In this document: positions 10,136-21,174 of the stretch, in pieces
Layout: the number at the start of each line of letters is the position of its first letter
How positions within the stretch are numbered: position 1 is the first letter of the stretch
Assembly (NCBI RefSeq): GCF_000005505.3
Contig: NC_016131.3
Span: 73,263,855-73,327,854 of the forward strand
Length of the DNA stretch: 64,000 bases
Reading direction: 5' to 3'
From: Brachypodium distachyon
Taxonomy: Eukaryota > Streptophyta > Magnoliopsida > Poales > Poaceae
The notes under the pieces: generated by a model
Told to the model about the DNA's origin: nothing
What the model saw: only the letters and a program-made list of their open reading frames with translations
The model's database searches: none
Made by a program: the position numbers and the translations under genes

Positions 10136-13100
10136 GCAGCAGCCGGCCTGGCCAGCAGGTAGAGCGCGGGGAGCAATGTGATTTGCGTTTGACGCGGGAA
10201 CGAGCGGGGGAGCAGGAGTGAGACCGGCCGGTACATTAAACGCTGGTACGGAGAGAAAAAGAAATGAGTTTTGTTTGTTTGTTTTTGGGTCCGAGGCAGG
10301 GGTTTGCGAGGAAAATGAAGTGAAAACACGGACTCTTGATCCCCCCACAGACTTTCTCGCAGGGCGAGCAGTACTCCTCCGTATTTCACACCTCAGGTAG
10401 TTACGGTTTTCGTTTTCCTGGGATTCCAGTGGCTGCTAATGAACGCAGGAAGTGGTGGTGTGTGGGCGGCAAGCAGAAGCAGCGCTGTTGAGCGAGTGGA
10501 CAGGTGATGTTTGCCTGGTGATCCAAGTGCTGCTGAGCCTGTGGTGAGCATGGATCAGTCGCCCCGTTCATTTGATGAGCTATCGGTCCCGCCGTTGGAC
10601 TGGATCGGATTAGGTACACCCGTGGGGTGCTTGCACTGGCATCGGCAAGATGGGTTCGCACACAGACACACAGGGGCTCAGGTGCTATATGCTCTGCTTT
10701 TCTTTTCTGGCAAACGCTATATGCGCTTCTCGTACTATAGTGTCGGATTTGATTGCAGTTGCCGTAAAGGAAAGGTTCTGCTCTGCGCCTAGCTCTGCCA
10801 GGTGGGTCCGGTACTCAGGGTCCTGGCGCTGCAATATGCGTGGAGATTTTTGTTAGAACTAATAATGCGTGTGGAGTCGATTAGCAGTCTAGTACGCGAG
10901 ACCTAATCCTCGTGTTTTTCGATAAGGCGGGCAGCACAAATAATGACCCCGGGTCAAGTCTCCAGTCGATCGGAATCGCATTTTCTCAGTCATTTAACCC
11001 TCCACTGTCATCAATCAAAGTAAAATAAAAGGAAGAGACTTGCTACCTTTTAAGTATATGGTTAAAGTTCACCTACTTTCTTCCGGATTCTTCGAGCATG
11101 CATCCTGTTCTCCCTCTCAACAACATTATTATCATGCAGTAAATGCACGATGGAGGTTGCATACGCACAGTCTCTGCTGACTTGGTTAGAGTATGGTACT
11201 GTACTACGTAACCACACAACGTTTGCGGTGTTATAAATCCGCAAAGTCCAGGTCACGTTAACTGTTCCTCGACGAGAGCCGGTCTAGCTAGCAGCTGGCG
11301 GCGGTCGAGCCCGGCCCGTGTGGTCCGCTGCAAAACCCCAAAAGAAAATCGAAAATCCATGTGAAACCGTGCGTAGGGGTTTACTATTAGACCCACCCCA
11401 GCCGGGACCGGCCGGCCCCGTGGTCAAGTCCCGGAGTCCAGACTCTCGCTCGGCGAGTCGAGCCAAGCCGCCCCGGGCACGCTTCACGTGGAGCATGCTG
11501 TTCAGCCGGCCTCACTATTCACTGATATTCTCTGCACTCCATGCGTGCATTTCTGCCGGGCCGGCTTAATTTTCGGGATGGGCATAACCAGGCGTACGTA
11601 ACAATAAATAAAGTGAAGAAGGCTGAAGGGTTGCCGTCGGTCGGTCGCATCACACTCATTGAACCAGGCCGACCTTGACATGATGCCATGTAGGAGTATA
11701 TAGTGATCTTGTGCTCCGTAGTGTGCAAGATATTTTATCGACCCGTTTATGATGATAATTGTCACAACAAGCTAGAGAGAGCGAGAGAGCCCCGTAGTGG
11801 CACGGGTTGCACGAGAATGACCACACGCTTATCCCCACGGTCTGCTCAGCTGCTAGCTCCATCTCACGGCTCAAAAAGACGACAGCGACACCACGGTCCG
11901 GTTGCCTGATCATCGAGCTGACACCTACTTCCAATCGAAAGGGTTTTACTAATAATTTTTCCTCTTCCGTTGCGTTTTCCACAAAAGTACTCCGGGGTGA
12001 TTGGATGGATTGATCGTCATGGTGCAGCGCAGGCCTGTTCCCCGGTCTGGCGCGTTGAGGAAAATCGTGGGAACTTGTCATGCATGCAGTCCGGCTCACG
12101 GCTCGGACACTCTCGGCGCTTGACACGTCCTTCGGGGGATCCGGCAGGGAAACTTCTTCGCCTGGCCATATATGGAAACGGATAGTGTTTTGCAATCTTG
12201 TCTGACACGATGGCTGCTAAGGTTATCTAGATAAAAGTGTTGTTCTGAACATTCTTCGGTCGGGTCGGGTCGAATTGCTGCTAATTACTGTCTCACTGTG
12301 TGATCTCGATTGGTCTCTACGGTAAGGACATTCTTGTTTGGGCACCTTGATGATAGGAGCATACCGTTACTTGATGCTTGTTAGAACAAGCCTAGATCGA
12401 GCCAGTAGCTGCCACCGGAATGGCGGCCTGGATTGGCCTAAACGGGCGGCAGCATGCATGCAGCAAAACGGTGACCCTTCTGGCTCAAAGGACTTTCATT
12501 TCCGCGTGTATCTTCCCACGAAATTGTGGCGCTCCCGACTGTAAAATGCATGCATGCGTCCCCCATTTGACTTATGTAAATTTCTGCTCTGTGCAAGTTG
12601 ACAAATTGGCACAGTTTTGTATACGTTGTCCCGTATACCACCCCAAGTTTCGCGGGTCTTTCGTCCTCCAACTTAATAATAAGACATTTTTCTGAAAAAA
12701 ACACACACACTTAATAATAAGACCGGAAGCTCACTCGGAGTCAATGCTGCAGGGTCGCAATATAGAGTAGAGTAGAGTGCACTTGTTCCGTTTTCCAGGC
12801 AGTTTGCACGTTCAGGGCCTGACTGACTGACTGACTCACGCTGCACGAGACCACTCCGCATCCAGTGCGCTCACGCATTTGCACTTGTCCGTCTCGAGTC
12901 CAAGTCGTCGTTCAGAAAATGAAAATTTAGTCAATCTAGGCCCGGTGTGGCTAATAAACTGTCTGTCTGGGATCGCCTCTGGGTCCGGTCGGGGAAAGGA
13001 AAGGGATCGTCGTCGATCCGGCCGGTGACTTGAAAGCGGTCCCCGAAATTGCCCATTTCTTTTCGACCAACATGAAGTCGATCGACCGCTTTCCGTCGTG

Positions 13101-13457
13101 GGGAGAGGAATTAGTAGCACTGTAAATTACCTGCAGGTGCTCGTGTGTTTTCGCTGTTGCTTGGCTACAAAGATTTTTTAGAGCCAACTTGGCTAGAAAG
13201 GTCAGAGTTAAGAGCAGGGTCAGAGCGACACTATGCAAGGATTGATCGTTGAGAGAGAGACGGAGAGGGAAGCGTGAGGGTAAGAGTTAAGAGCATTTAC
13301 AAATGTTACAATGATTCACACGACTGTCTTTTCTTATGTAAGACAACAGTATATGCATATGTGTAATACAATATGTTATCTCTTAGTGTCATATATTACC
13401 ATGAGTGCTTACAAGATATAATGGGGATTTTTATAGTATGTTTTATTGTTAAGAAAA
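10136..13457. other. Intergenic, 3.3 kb, no gene recognised
   Basis: Mixed composition. Small features: a (GTTT)n run at about 10270, a CTGA tetranucleotide run at about 12820-12838, and CTTAATAATAAGAC occurring twice near 12671 and 12708. The open frames are short and overlap on both strands, with no domain resemblance. Confidence 0.45.
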
Positions 13458-13469
13458 CTAGCATAGTGT

Positions 13470-13487
13470 CCCGCGCAATCGCGCGGG
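13470..13487 (-). other. Terminal hairpin of the Helitron-like element
   Basis: A perfect 7-bp GC stem with a 4-base loop lies eight bases before CTAG, as expected for a Helitron 3' terminator hairpin. Confidence 0.55.
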
Positions 13488-14017
13488 AAACATCTGTTAT
13501 CATGCATCATTATTTTCTAACTAACGTAGGTATGTATTGTTGTGTTATTTACATGATTGGTTGATAAAAAACATGTCTAATCAACCCAATATATCTAGGA
13601 AAAAGTACGGAAGTATATTGAGCCAACTCTGTTTTGTTCCTCGAAAAGATAAATTGTTTTGCATCGGACTTATTGTTTGTGGGTCATGTTAGCTTAGTGT
13701 ATGTAAGTGAATTTCAGATCATCTACCAACAGTTGGCATCACATTTCTAAACAAATTTCAAATTCACATGTCAAATTGATGGATCGGCTGTTTGCATTGG
13801 TTGGTGTGTATCCCAAGTTATATTAGTAGGTGAGATTTTCGTGCTAATACATCGTGATGCAAGAGTAATTAAAGCTCTACTTGATTACTCTATCGATACT
13901 CGGATTAGAATTAGATCGATCGTTTGAGATATCCATTTGTTTTTTTGTGGTACTTCGTAGAGATATTTCATAAATACGTGTTTGGTTCGCTCGCCGGTCA
14001 TTCGCTCATACATGGTA

Positions 14018-14259
14018 CTACCTCATTTTTACAGATGTTGGCATATTTGGTTTCGTTAACACCATTCTTTGACCAAAAATTACTTTAATAGTAATAAGTG
14101 TTTTTTAATACAGGAAATTTATATCAATAGATTCGTCTTCAAAAGTTCTTGCTAATAGACATGGTTTCTATCATACAAATTACATATTATTAAGTTATTA
14201 TTGGTCAAAGTCTTGCATTAACGAAACTAAATATGCCAAACTTTGTGAAAAGCAGGGAG
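14018..14259. mobile_element. MITE of 242 bp inside the Helitron-like block
   Basis: Flanked by TA on both sides. The terminal inverted repeats run about 40 bp: both ends read inward share TTGGCATATTT(G/A)GTTTCGTTAA, with CTACCTCAT or CTCCCTGC at the tips. It is a Stowaway-like element inserted in the repeat block. Confidence 0.75.
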
Positions 14260-15281
14260 TATTAAATTAGTAGTCTGAACAGTTCACATTTTCTTAGCAC
14301 TAATATATTGATATCTAGAGTAAAAAAAGCTTCAACTGCCATTAATAACTCATCTTTGTAAAATTCAAAGTTATGTGTAGCTCACGTTGGTTAACGATAT
14401 ATTGGTATGTAGAGTTATAGTTTTGCAAATACTATCAATACTCATAAATCTTTATCATTAAATATAAGATCCAATGGTTTACATAATTCACATTACGTGG
14501 ATAACATAGAGTTTTCTCTCTAGAACCACACATTTGATTTTATTATATACTACCTTCGGCCAGGTTTATAAGGCATGCACATGTTCCTAGATCACCAACT
14601 TAACTAACAAAATGTCAGCTAGAGACCTACGTACTTGTTACTCCTACGGAGTACTTGCTAGCAATGGTTTAAACAATTTACATGATGTGGATCAGACTGA
14701 TTAATCATCTGCAGGTGATGTTAGTTTAGTATCAATTGAAGTTCAGATCACCTACCAACCTATGGTCTTTACCTGATATGATCATGTGATATATATCACA
14801 TTCGTACACAAAACTAAAGTTCAAATGGGAAAATGGTGATCGATTGTTGCACTAATAGATCGTGCGTTTGTCAAGTTATATTAGTAGGTGCATTTTTCAT
14901 GGTAATAAATCATAAAGTGAGTTTAAAGTTTTACGCAGTTAGTCTATCGATACTCAGATTAAAATTTAGCTAATTAGCTAGTCGTTTTATTGAGTTTGTA
15001 GAGATATTTATTCATGAGTATGTGGTTAATTTGCTAGTGACTCTTTCACTCGTATCTGATGTCCATTAGTAGCTGGTATTGAAATTTAGACGCATGTCTT
15101 AATACTTAGAGTTATAACTATTTAAATAGCTATTTGCAAAAATATAGAATAGATTATGATTAATGGAGTTTACGGTACTACTTTTATTTTCATGACCTGT
15201 GAAGCAAAGGAAGAAGTTGAAATGTCGTTATATATTGACCACACAACAGAGTATGCTACACTTGACACGAACAAATAACTA

Positions 15282-15382
15282 CTCCCTACGTTCCATATTA
15301 GTTGGCACGGATTTAGTACAACTCCATTCCATATTAATTGACATGTACTAAATCCGTGGCAATTAATATGGAACGGAGGAAG
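15282..15382. mobile_element. Short Stowaway-type MITE, strongly self-complementary
   Basis: The left end CTCCCTACGTTCCATATTA pairs with the right end TAATATGGAACGGAGGAAG. GGATTTAGTACA and TGTACTAAATCC pair internally, so almost the whole 100 bp can fold into one hairpin. A TA precedes the left end. Confidence 0.75.
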
Positions 15383-16016
15383 TGCTTAATTATCACTAAT
15401 AGTAACATATTGGGCCACAAAGAAAATATTGATTTAATTACCACTAATAGTAACATACCGGTGTTTTATCGCTAGCATGTCGTATATATCTTACACTCAC
15501 TAAATCGTGTCCATTAAATATATGATCGAATGGTCAAAATAATTCTGACGACGTGGATAAAAACAGTTAGGATGGTGTGAATAAACATGAAGCCTACCCT
15601 CGGTACCTCTTGTATTGATTTCACTTATTAAATCTTGATCCATAGATATAAACTTCAATAGTCAAAATAATCTAGACGACGTGGATAAACACGATGCCTC
15701 TCTTGATACCATTTTTTTGTGCTTTTATATTATATATAATAGATCCATGGGATGGAGTCATCTAATGGGCGTAGTTCACGCTGTTGAATCGATGAGGGAC
15801 GGCATGTGTGTGTTGCTAATTGATCTCGTGTTGATCTCTGTCAGTTACGCCGAGAACGCACAAAAAAAAGAGAGAACGCGCATACGTATATAAAGGCAAA
15901 ATTGTTTAATTACGTTGTGTTCGGCCGGGACTCTCCTCCAGCCAGCCACGTACGTCATGCGGAGTATGTTTCCAAACGTAACATGTACATATCGGTCAGG
16001 TACGAATCAACGTGAT

Positions 16017-16236
16017 GTGTCAAAAGAGGAGAAGGTTGAACATTTTCTACGTCCTTTTATGGCTCTAGATCTCAGATCCAACGGTCGTTGCGTGTCAAAA
16101 GAGGAGAAGGTTGAACATTTTATACGTCCTTTTATGGCTCTAGATTTCAGATCCAACGGTCGTTGCGTGTCAAAAGAGGAGAAGGTTGAACATTTTCTAC
16201 GTCCTTTTATGGCTCTAGATCTCAGATCCAACGGTC
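16017..16236. repeat. Three tandem copies of a 75-bp unit
   Basis: Copies at 16017-16091, 16092-16166 and 16167-16236 (the last lacks 5 bases) begin GTGTCAAAAGAGGAGAAGG and differ at only a few positions. Because 75 is a multiple of three, frames stay open through the array on both strands. The unit ends in a phrase (GATCCAACGGTC) also typical of the Helitron-like 5' region, so it likely arose by expansion inside that element. Confidence 0.9.
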
Positions 16237-16312
16237 AAATTAATTAGGATGATGTGGATCAACGTGGAGTCTTCCCTCGGTACCCCTCATATTGTTTTTA
16301 TTATATAATAGA
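16237..16312 (-). mobile_element. Second Helitron-like 5' end
   Basis: On the minus strand 16312 begins TCTATTATATAATAAAAAC after an A, closely matching the 5' end at 15743. The following bases (GGTACCGAGGGAAG, CCACGTTGATCC) match subterminal phrases of the copies at about 15550-15600. Its own 3' end was not located. Confidence 0.45.
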
Positions 16313-16931
16313 TAGATGCTCGTATCAACTCATTATACACACCCTAATGGTAAAGAGATACTATTGGTAGGTCGACTTTTTTTTCCGTCGATCCGGCGGC
16401 TTGGCGTGGTGACGCATGAAAGAGTCTTCTCGGTTTATACATCGCAAGTATTCACGATCGATTTGTCAATTGTCATGTGTTTTTGGTGGGTTGTAATCAA
16501 TCTCACCATATTCTAGTACGTAGTATTATTTTGTTGTCGAGCTAATCACGACTTCATGAGCTATAGCAACTACTGTCCATTTCTCCGGCGTCATAATGCA
16601 TATCTCAGCACGTAACGTACATACTACTGTTGAAAAAACAAAAAACAAATATAGTACAGACATGTTGGGACAAATTTATACTTACATGGACGAAACAATT
16701 TCCAGGAAAACTTGGGTCCTTGTGCGACCTTTCCAGACGCGCGCGTGGATGGACGTCACGCGTAGTGGTTAGTTAGCGAGCGTGGATTGCCGGCCGCTCG
16801 CGCGCATGGATCACGATTAGTCCATGTTTGCAGGACCAAAATCTATCGTCCCTTGGTAATTAATTAAGCAATATCAGGGGATTACATCAGAGCGAGGAAG
16901 CTGACGGCCGTCGAATCGTAAGGTACGTAGT
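16313..16931. other. Intergenic, nothing recognised
   Basis: No gene, RNA or clear repeat seen. Confidence 0.4.
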
Positions 16932-17058
16932 CTTTCCGTCCTGTATTAAATTACAAAATATTATATGTATGTAGATACATTTTAGATACCGTCTCTTTTA
17001 GATATAGATACATTTAAATTTGAACAAATTTACGTCACTTAATATTGGACGGAGGGAG
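16932..17058. mobile_element. Stowaway-type MITE, about 127 bp
   Basis: The ends CTTTCCGTCCTGTATTAA and TTAATATTGGACGGAGGGAG are inverted repeats of the CTCCCTCCGTCC class. The interior carries the AGATACATTT strings common to this MITE family. Confidence 0.7.
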
Positions 17059-18757
17059 AACTTAGGCAGCTAGACCGTAAGAAAACTTAATTACGTGACG
17101 GCCGGCGATCGTGGCAGGTATAATACGGCGGGGGGAGACACTTGCATGGGGCATGTGGAGGAGTCAGTCGTCAGTTACATCGTACGGACCCGGTATACGT
17201 ATAGTCGCGCAGACACGGCCCCAGATTAGGTATTTTGTTGCGATGCGTGGGGAGGAATCCTTAATTTGTCTGCTGCGAAGATGCTAGCTTATCAGACAAT
17301 TTTGGTTTGTTTCGAGATGGACCCCTGAAAATTGCGACGAAGATGGGACTTGCAATTTGTTATGACTGGTCAAGTGAGAACAGGAAAGCAAGTGGTTTTC
17401 TTATTTTCTGTTTTCTCGGTCGTAGATTTGTGTATGAGAAATACAGTGACATCAGTAAAGTTGGGCGCGGTAGAAATATGACAGCAGACCAAACATGTAG
17501 CCAAAAAACCTGAAAATCAAGGTTGTGCCAGGGGCCCATCGATCACGTGATGAGGTAGCCGGGAGAGGAGCTAGGTGCTAGGATCGTCCGTCCGTCAATG
17601 TAAACGCACACATAAACCAAATGGTCCCTGCCGTTCATACAATACAGTCTTGAGATGATCGTGAACTCCGTCCTTTCACGTACGAATGGAACTCCGTCCT
17701 TTCACGTACGAATGGACTATGTTGACTAGGAATTGTACCGCACCTCTAAGACCTAAAGATCGCAGCCAGTAAGTGGTATAGAGAAGGGTCTAGAAATGAC
17801 AATATACTAACATTACAGGAAATTGATTCTGAATCGATCTACACACAGGAAGACATTTCGTAGCTAGCAGTAGCATCTCATGTATATACTGCTGTGCACT
17901 ATATATTTTCGCTACCCGCGGTGACATCATAATTTCACATTTCTGTTATAGACGTGTGTGTGGAATTTTTTTGTTACAACTTCCTGGTCGCGCTCTCATA
18001 GCTCAGAAACACGACGCAGTAGAACAATCCGGGCAATAGGAACATGTGTTCCCATTTCCCAACTGTCTACACGGACTGGTATACTTCCGGTTACTTCCAA
18101 ATCCTGTGCATCATTGCGCTTGCATGGCCCCGGCCGGTTCATCGATGTCCCGTCGCCGTCTTGCTTACAAGGTAAACTCCGGTGGTCGTTGGCGCGATCG
18201 TCGCGCAAGACATCTGCTGGGGCTGGCGGAGCACATGATGGGCCTTTTTTATGGGCCGACTTGCCCAGGCTGATCGAACTACGCGTATAAGTGGGAGCCA
18301 ATTTATCGGCCCATTGTGCTGTATATTCACTCGAGCCCAATGAGCACGAGAAACATGGTCCATCGGAAAAAAATTCGCAGGCCCCGTACTGACGGAACGG
18401 GAGGCCCTCTCTCTCTCAAAAAAGAGAATTTTCTCAAATAAAAAAACAGAATGCTCTCAACAAAAAAAAAAGACAGAACGGGGAGGCGGTTGCGAGTTGC
18501 GAAGAGAACGGCGGGAGACGGATCGTGCGAAGCGGATAGGTCGCCTGTCGGCGCAGATTGGCGGCAGTTGCAAACTCCCAAGGCGCGATCGAGGGCGTGG
18601 CACAGCCATCCACGGCCAAGACTCCATCCTCCGCTCGTAAACTCTCTCTCTTTTACTCCTGTCTAAATGCGGTTGAGCTCTGCCGCGCCGTAGCATCCGG
18701 CCAAGAGCATTAACCGAACGCCCTCTCGCAGCACGCACGCTCCAGTCCAGTGTGTCC
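17059..18757. other. Intergenic; upstream region of the bHLH gene
   Basis: No gene seen. It contains the tandem duplication at 17663-17714, an A-rich stretch at 18415-18475, and a GC-rich final 250 bp that would be the promoter and 5' UTR of the bHLH gene. Confidence 0.4.
17663..17714. repeat. Perfect 26-bp tandem duplication
   Basis: GAACTCCGTCCTTTCACGTA plus CGAATG occurs twice in direct tandem, identical in both copies, so the duplication is recent. Confidence 0.9.
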
Positions 18758-19717
18758 ATGGCGCTGAGCTTCTTCCACCCGCTGCTTCGCCACCTTGACG
18801 CCCCGAGCATGAGCTTCCTGCAGGACGAGTCATCCGAGGTCGCCGACGCGCTCCTCGGCTTTGTCCACGACCCCGCCGTGAACTCACGCATCGACCACTT
18901 CCTCGATCTCAACCCATCACCCCCTCTCCCCGACGACGACGGCAACATTCGCTGCGGCAAGATTCCGCGAGGGGCCGGTCTCGGCAACGACGCTTGGCTC
19001 AACTCGTGCTCGGCTGGTAATGGCGGCAGCCACCGCGCCCTGCATTGGAGCAATGGTGACGGTGACCACGAGCAGGCACAGCCGGCGGCAGCGACGCCCG
19101 ATTTCCTCATGCCACTTAGGCCGCCTCCGATGCAGATGGCTCCGGCGCCGTTGTTTATGCGCGGGGCGGCGGCGGTGGCGGACGCGAAGAAAGTCGCGGG
19201 CGCCACCACCAATGGGTGCCAGTCGGCGCCGAGCGCGGCGGCCAGGGAGCGGCGGAAGCGGATCAGCGAGAAGACGGGGGAGCTGTCGCGGCTGGTGCCC
19301 GGCGGCCGCAGGCTCAACACCGCCGAGATGCTGCGCGAGGCCGGCCGCCACGTCAGGGTCCTCCAGGCGCAGGTCGGCGTGCTCGCGCTCATGCGCACCA
19401 TCGACATCTACCAGGTACAGTAAACCGCTGCAACTGCATTACGCAAGATATTGGTCCAGCTTGATGAATCAATCCCTCAACCGTGTACTCCTACGCTTCT
19501 TGTTTGGTTTCAGCGGCAGGAGGATGAGGAGATTATGCGCGCGCTGCTCGCCTCGGGCGGGGTGCAGGAGCGGCTGGCCGGGGAAGGGAAGTGCCTGGTG
19601 CCGAGGAAGCTGGTGGACGCCATGGCCGAGGACATCGCCGTCAAGTCCAACGCGGTTCTGAGCAGAGACCTCGCCCGGTTCGTGGACTCGCTTCCGGTGC
19701 CGGAGCCGTGGCTCTAG
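18758..19717 (+). CDS. Atypical bHLH transcription factor, two exons
   Basis: Exon 1 is 18758-19414 and exon 2 is 19514-19717, giving 286 residues; the intron is GT-AG and phase 0. The bHLH region lies at about residues 160-212: basic part AAARERRKRISEK, helix 1 ending LSRLVPGG, loop RRLNTAEMLR, helix 2 EAGRHVRVLQAQVGVL. In the basic region the His and Glu that read the E-box core are replaced (Ala at the Glu position), as in the HEC and bHLH52/53-type plant groups, so binding of a standard E-box is doubtful. The N-terminal half is low-complexity and acidic, with MSFLQDESSEV near the start. The C-terminal exon (SGGVQERLAGEGKCLVPRKL...) resembles the tail seen in bHLH52/53-like proteins. ATG 18758 is the first in frame. 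Confidence 0.85.
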
Positions 19718-20149
19718 CTGGCGCGAGAGTTCGCCGCCGCGCGCGCGAATGCATCCTTCGTCGTCATTTTTGGAAGACACGAACGCACCTGTCGTCCATC
19801 TGCCGGCGCCGCCGTTGTTGTCAATCGTGGGCTTCTGGCCACTGAAGACCTGTGTCTGTAGCTAGCTGATCGATAAATTAGATTAGGCTTCATCGTTATT
19901 TTAGATGGGCACCTTAATTAATTCTAGTCAGATACTTATGCATTTTCTGCAATTCCTTTCACCCAGCTGAATTTTGTAAGCCTGTAGTGGAGTATATCTT
20001 ACTTGTTCATGACTCTCGGTTGATTTTTCGACTTTTATTTCGATTTTACTGTCGCAAGAAATACTAGTTGGCATGTGCACTAAGTTTTTCTGGATTCCAG
20101 TTTTCTCAAACATAGTTCATAAAAAAAAACTCAACAGAATATCAAGGGC
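19718..20149. other. 3' UTR of the bHLH gene and spacer
   Basis: GC-rich for about 130 bp after the stop codon, then AT-rich. No other feature seen. Confidence 0.4.
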
Positions 20150-20350
20150 GATGTGCCACTGGGCCCAGAATATCCAATGGCCGTGTTACCCCATTGTTGG
20201 GCCGGTTTGGTTGAGAGCGGGCCTGGTAACACGGCCACCTCGCCGCTATTGGACTCCTATTCGATTTCGACCCAACTACGTGGCTCGTTGTCCTCCGTCC
20301 ATCAGAATCCGATGCGAGCTAGGGTTTCCCTCCGCCCGCACCTCAATATA
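20150..20350 (+). promoter_or_regulatory. Promoter-like region with site II elements, telo-box and TATA
   Basis: TGGGCC/GGGCCC elements occur near 20160 and 20199, a telo-box-like AGGGTTT near 20320, and a TATA-like AATATAAG near 20343. Site II plus telo-box is a known signature of plant promoters for ribosomal-protein and snoRNA genes. What follows lacks a long reading frame but contains the four conserved units below, so the promoter probably drives that non-coding transcript. Confidence 0.5.
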
Positions 20351-20550
20351 AGCCGCACCTCCGGACCGCAGCCGGCAGAAGCTGTGCCTCTATTCTTTGT
20401 ACGCGGCGGCCTTGTGTTCGTCGCACCGCCTTTTCTCTTTCTCAGATCTGCTCTTTCTCTTCGATTGTCGATTCCTCGCGTTTTGATTTATTTTCCGTTT
20501 GGTTTTGCGTTGATCTGAGATAGCCCGTTGTGTTCCCAGTAACGATGGAA

Positions 20551-20644
20551 GTGAGGATCCTTTCCCCAGATGATCGACTATGATTATAATGTGCGCAAAT
20601 GTAGTCCTTTATCAGAGGATTCCAAGCCAGAAATCTGATCCATC
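20551..20644 (+). ncRNA. Conserved unit 1 of 4, probable C/D snoRNA-like RNA
   Basis: First of four near-identical ~90-base units separated by unrelated AT-rich spacers. Landmarks in all four: TTTCCC, ATCGACT, GATTATA, GTGCGCA, ATTCCAAGCCAGAAAT, then CTGATCCAT. CTGA near the end fits a D box. ATGATTA (or ATGATCG just before) could be a degenerate C box (RTGATGA). GATCGA before ATGATTA and TCCATC after CTGA can pair with one mismatch, the usual closing stem. This copy has a longer middle (TTTATCAGAGG). The box C match is imperfect and I do not recognise the guide target. Confidence 0.5.
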
Positions 20645-20741
20645 TCTTGTAATTTTCACCCTTTTTTTGGTTTCTCTTTGCTTGTTTTCCAGTTTAGATT
20701 TCCGGTTCTAATTTTTTTTGCTAAACAAAAATTGTGTGGAT

Positions 20742-20832
20742 GTGAGGATCCTTTCCCCAAATTATCGACTATGATTATACTGTGCGCAAATGTAATCCCA
20801 TCAGGATTCCAAGCCAGAAATCTGATCCATCT
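20742..20832 (+). ncRNA. Conserved unit 2 of 4, probable C/D snoRNA-like RNA
   Basis: Same landmarks as unit 1, with ATTATCGACT instead of ATGATCGACT and a shorter middle (CCCATCAGG). The D-box-like CTGA and following TCCATC are intact. Confidence 0.5.
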
Positions 20833-20901
20833 TGTCTTTTATCCCCCTCATTATAAACTCTTTATTCTTAGATTTTGATTGTTTTTGTCAATGAATTGGA
20901 A

Positions 20902-20992
20902 GTGAGGATCCTTTCCCTAAATGATCGACTATGATTATACTGTGCGCAAATGTAGTCCCATCAGGATTCCAAGCCAGAAATCTGATCCATCT
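20902..20992 (+). ncRNA. Conserved unit 3 of 4, probable C/D snoRNA-like RNA
   Basis: Nearly identical to unit 2 and restores ATGATCGACT; only a few substitutions separate units 2 and 3, while the spacers between them do not align. Confidence 0.5.
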
Positions 20993-21082
20993 TATAACCG
21001 TTTTGTTTTTGTTGCCTATTTTTTTCTTCTCAGTTTTGCTTTGTAGATTAAGTTTCCTGGTTAATTTAATAAGTGAATGGAT

Positions 21083-21174
21083 ATGACGATCCTTTCCCCA
21101 AATGATCGACTCTGATTATACTGTGCGCACATGCAATCCTTATCAGAGGATTCCAAGCCAGAAATCTGATCCAT
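21083..21174 (+). ncRNA. Conserved unit 4 of 4, probable C/D snoRNA-like RNA
   Basis: The most diverged unit at its 5' edge (ACGATCC) and in CTGATTATA, where the putative C box starts with C. It shares the longer middle with unit 1 (TATCAGAGG). The GATTCCAAGCCAGAAAT-CTGA end is unchanged. Confidence 0.45.

Larger units (their letters stand above)
13458..15743 (-). mobile_element. Helitron-like non-autonomous elements, tandemly arranged and nested
   Basis: Read on the minus strand, the block ends with a GC-rich hairpin (CCCGCGC, loop GATT, GCGCGGG; 13470-13487), then eight bases, then CTAG followed by T. That is the 3' signature of Helitrons. At the other side, 15743 begins TCTATTATATATAATAT after an A, matching a Helitron 5' end inserted between A and T. 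A degraded 5'-end-like string is also present near 14531-14552, and about 330 bp (13690-14010 versus 14710-15050) is directly repeated with divergence, so at least two related copies lie head to tail. No Rep/helicase gene is present. Confidence 0.5.

Noticed and set aside
16017..16236. CRISPR-like array
   Set aside because: The copies are directly adjacent without unique spacers and the genome is a plant; this is a tandem repeat.
15915..16247. A 110-codon frame with three 25-residue repeats
   Set aside because: Open only because the tandem repeat unit is 75 bp; the opposite strand is open too. Better explained as a DNA repeat.
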